Assembly: GCA_035374585.1 (NCBI GenBank)
Contig: DAOSPF010000067.1
Coordinates: forward strand, 1-16,481
Source of the DNA: JAKPQD01 sp029572965
GTDB taxonomy: Bacteria > Bacteroidota > Bacteroidia > Bacteroidales > DTGW01
DNA: 16,481 nt
Reading direction: 5' to 3'
Shown: piece by piece, positions 14,240 through 16,481 of the stretch
Layout of the letters: each line of letters starts with the position of its first letter
Numbering within the stretch: the first letter of the stretch is position 1
The notes under the pieces: model-generated
What the model saw: only the letters and a program-made list of their open reading frames with translations
Told to the model about the DNA's origin: nothing
The model's database searches: none
Program-made: the position numbers and the translations under genes

Positions 14240-16297
14240 ATGTTACATCCCAAATTCTTCAATCCTTCATCCATTGTGGTGGTTGGAGGTAGCAATGATG
14301 TTAAAAAACCTGGGGGCAAGCTGGTAAGTAACCTTATTGCAGGCAAATATGCTGGAGTGTTATATATTGTCAATCCCAAATATGATGTGGTACAGGGAGT
14401 TCAGAGTTATGCAAATGTCCAACAGTTGCCCGATGTTGATTTAGCTGTATTGGCTATTCCGGCCAAAGACTGTCCTGCTACTCTTGAATTTCTTGCTTCA
14501 CAGCGCAATACAAAAGCTTTTATTATTATTTCAGCGGGTTTTAGCGAAGAAAGCCAACAAGGAGCACAATATGAGAAAGCTATTAAAGAAACTGTTGACA
14601 AATACGGGGCTTCGCTTATTGGCCCCAATTGTATCGGTGTGATTACGACGCAATACAGTGCTGTATTCACTTCTCCTGTGCCACAATTGGAACCTGATGG
14701 CTGCGACCTCATTTCAAGTTCCGGGGCTACGGCTATGTTTATTATTGAATCGGCAATGTCCAAAGGATTAACCTTTTCAGGGGTTTATTCTGTTGGGAAC
14801 AGCACGCAGATTGGTGTAGAAGAAATGATGGAACATTTTGACCTGACTTTCGACTCCGAAAAATCGTCAAAGGTTAAGTTGTTATATCTCGAATCTGTTA
14901 AAAATCCTGACAAACTGCTGTTTCATGCCCGCTCGCTGATAAAGAAAGGCTGTAAAATAGCAGCTATAAAAGCTGGCAGTAGCGTGGCCGGGAGCAGGGC
15001 AGCTATGTCGCATACCGGGGCAATGGCCACTTCCGATCTGGCTGTTGAAGCTTTGTTTAGAAAAGCCGGCATTGTCAGGTGTTTTGGACGCGAAGAGCTT
15101 ACTACTGTTGCTTCAGTTTTTATGCATAAAACTGTAAAAGGTAAGCGTATTGCCATTATCACTCATGCCGGAGGCCCTGCTGTAATGCTTACCGATGCTT
15201 TGTCTGTCGGAGGCCTTGAAATACCTCAATTTGATGAAGCTAAAAGCAATGAGCTATTACAACACCTTCCTCATGGGGCTTCTGCCAAAAATCCTATTGA
15301 CATTTTGGCTACCGGGACTCCCCAACAGCTTGAAATTGCTATTGATTACTGCGAGAAATATTTTGATAATATTGACGCCATCATGGTTATCTTTGGCAGT
15401 ACAGGCCTTACCCGTGTGTATGAAGCCTATGATGTGCTGCACCGAAAAATGCAGACGTGTTGCAAGCCTATTTTCCCTATATTGCCATCGGTACATTCGG
15501 CATATAAAGAGCTGGACTGCTTTTTATCGCGAGGGCATATCAACTTCCCCGATGAAGTGCAGCTTGGACATGCCATTGCCAAAATATTCAATACTGCTGT
15601 GCCTGCTTATGATGCCGAGCCAGAAAAGCATGTTGACAAGGCAAAGCTGAGGAATATTATTGATACTGCCCCAAATGGCTTTGTCAGCAATGCTACTATT
15701 GAAAAAATATTGCAGAGTGCCAATATTAACATGGTTGAAACTTTAGAAGTTAATAACAATGATGCTTTGTTTGATGGCGCTCGAAAAATTGGTTTCCCAT
15801 TGGTGGTCAAAGCATGCGGGCCGCTTCATAAAAGTGATGTAGGAGGGGTTACCCTTAATATCAAGTCTGAAGCCCATTTGTTGGCAGAGTTTAACCGCAT
15901 GATGAAGATAAAAGATACGTATGCTGTGAGTTTGCAGCCAATGTTATCAGGGTTGGAACTATTTGTGGGCGCTCACTACGAACCTAAGTTTGGACATATT
16001 GTAATGTGTGGGCTTGGGGGAATCTTTGTTGAAATACTGGAAGATGTCTCTTCTGGTTTAGCTCCATTATCATACGAAGAAGCCATCTCCATGGTGCATT
16101 CGCTGAAAAGTTATAAGATAATCAAAGGGGCACGCGGAAGCAAGCCAGTTTCAGAACATGCCTTCGCCCAAATCATTGTCAATCTCTCATCTTTATTGCG
16201 CTTTGCTGCAGAAATCAAGGAAATAGATTTGAACCCTGTCATAGCAACACCTTATTCGTTGACTGTTGTTGATGCACGCTTAAGGATAGAAAAATAA
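14240..16297 (+). CDS. ADP-forming acetyl-CoA synthetase (acetate--CoA ligase, fused alpha-beta)
   Basis: 685 residues; the enzyme interconverts acyl-CoA + ADP + Pi and acid + CoA + ATP in the cytoplasm, giving ATP by substrate-level phosphorylation during fermentation. Order: CoA-binding Rossmann domain (about 5-130; SIVVVGGSND, IVNPKY, LIGPNCIGV), succinyl-CoA-ligase-like domain (about 150-290; ISSSGATA and SHTGAM with the phospho-histidine H258), a second ligase-CoA domain (about 300-450; THAGGPAVMLTDA, NPIDI) and a C-terminal ATP-grasp domain (about 470-685; FPLVVKACGPLHKSDVGGV, CGLGGIFVEIL, EIDLNPV with the metal-binding D and N). This alpha-beta fusion is the common bacterial form and lacks the acetyltransferase domain of Pat-type proteins. 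Substrate acid is not certain: acetate is usual, but branched-chain or aryl acids are possible. Translated right after the SiaB-like gene. Confidence 0.92.
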   Translation: MLHPKFFNPSSIVVVGGSNDVKKPGGKLVSNLIAGKYAGVLYIVNPKYDVVQGVQSYANVQQLPDVDLAVLAIPAKDCPATLEFLASQRNTKAFIIISAGFSEESQQGAQYEKAIKETVDKYGASLIGPNCIGVITTQYSAVFTSPVPQLEPDGCDLISSSGATAMFIIESAMSKGLTFSGVYSVGNSTQIGVEEMMEHFDLTFDSEKSSKVKLLYLESVKNPDKLLFHARSLIKKGCKIAAIKAGSSVAGSRAAMSHTGAMATSDLAVEALFRKAGIVRCFGREELTTVASVFMHKTVKGKRIAIITHAGGPAVMLTDALSVGGLEIPQFDEAKSNELLQHLPHGASAKNPIDILATGTPQQLEIAIDYCEKYFDNIDAIMVIFGSTGLTRVYEAYDVLHRKMQTCCKPIFPILPSVHSAYKELDCFLSRGHINFPDEVQLGHAIAKIFNTAVPAYDAEPEKHVDKAKLRNIIDTAPNGFVSNATIEKILQSANINMVETLEVNNNDALFDGARKIGFPLVVKACGPLHKSDVGGVTLNIKSEAHLLAEFNRMMKIKDTYAVSLQPMLSGLELFVGAHYEPKFGHIVMCGLGGIFVEILEDVSSGLAPLSYEEAISMVHSLKSYKIIKGARGSKPVSEHAFAQIIVNLSSLLRFAAEIKEIDLNPVIATPYSLTVVDARLRIEK

Positions 16298-16338
16298 CTT
16301 TTTTAATTTGTTCCAGAATTTATTTTGCATGCATTGAA

Positions 16339-16384
16339 ATATTCACATAATACCCCCTTTTTTATTTCAAAATATAGTGAATAT
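16339..16384. repeat. Inverted repeat downstream of the acetyl-CoA synthetase gene
   Basis: Perfect 8-bp arms ATATTCAC (16339-16346) / GTGAATAT (16377-16384) around a 30-nt loop that contains CCCCCTTTTTT. It may be a weak terminator or operator, or chance in AT-rich DNA. No other clear terminator follows the operon. Confidence 0.3.
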
Positions 16385-16468
16385 GGCATAATTATTGATG
16401 TTGTCAGGGCATCTCAACAATAGTCCTACTTGTCAAGTTTCACAAGGTTGTTTATGATAACTTAATTG

Positions 16469-16476
16469 CAAAGATA
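16469..16476 (-). promoter_or_regulatory. -7-like box at the window edge
   Basis: Minus strand TATCTTTG, perfect TAnnTTTG and identical to the mnmE box. Its -33 partner would lie beyond the window. It would transcribe leftwards into the 3' flank of the operon, where only a 28-codon open frame (starting near 16391) is present, so its role is unknown. Confidence 0.25.
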
Positions 16477-16481
16477 AAACT

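Noticed and set aside
14407..15650. Long open frames on both strands within the acetyl-CoA synthetase gene
   Set aside because: All lie in other frames of a gene with intact CoA-binding, phospho-histidine and ATP-grasp motifs; their compositions look like frame shadows.

Overview
The window looks like a chromosomal stretch of a Bacteroidota bacterium, most likely Bacteroidales-like. The base composition is AT-rich. There is a SusC/SusD outer-membrane pair and a gene of the DUF3822 family next to rsmD. Start codons lack Shine-Dalgarno sequences, and several upstream regions carry the Bacteroidota promoter words TTTG (-33) and TAnnTTTG (-7). A run of exactly 100 Ns marks a scaffolding gap, so this is a draft or metagenome-derived assembly. 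No phage, insertion sequence, CRISPR array or defence gene was recognised.

Layout. Bases 1-371 hold a minus-strand tRNA-Asp(GTC), cut by the window edge and by the N gap. It is preceded by two 108-bp tandem copies of its 5' half, and a well-formed Bacteroidota promoter lies at 410-440. Bases 483-1837 (minus) hold rsmD and an overlapping DUF3822 gene. Bases 1945-6657 (minus) hold a susC-susD pair with its own promoter and an intrinsic terminator. Divergent from it is a FucP/GluP-type sugar transporter (6899-8191, plus). Behind that lies a palindrome-rich, 157-bp repeat-like block (8192-8348), then a PpiD/SurA-like membrane-anchored foldase gene (8484-10583, plus) with a strong terminator. Convergent to it are mnmE and, upstream of mnmE, a YdcF/DUF218 membrane protein gene (10776-12955, minus). 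The window ends with a tight two-gene plus-strand operon (13136-16297): a protein with two complete SiaB-type kinase domains in tandem, followed 6 bp later by a fused ADP-forming acetyl-CoA synthetase.

How the genes fit together. rsmD (16S rRNA methylation), mnmE (tRNA wobble-uridine modification) and tRNA-Asp belong to the translation apparatus. The foldase and SusCD serve the cell envelope and nutrient uptake, and the MFS transporter could carry small sugars across the inner membrane. The last operon is the most unusual part. It places a signalling-type GHKL kinase next to an enzyme that makes ATP from acyl-CoA, which suggests, as inference only, control linked to acetyl-CoA and energy state. 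The second unusual element is the tandem array of tRNA-Asp 5' halves, in which the assembly gap sits exactly in register with the repeat.
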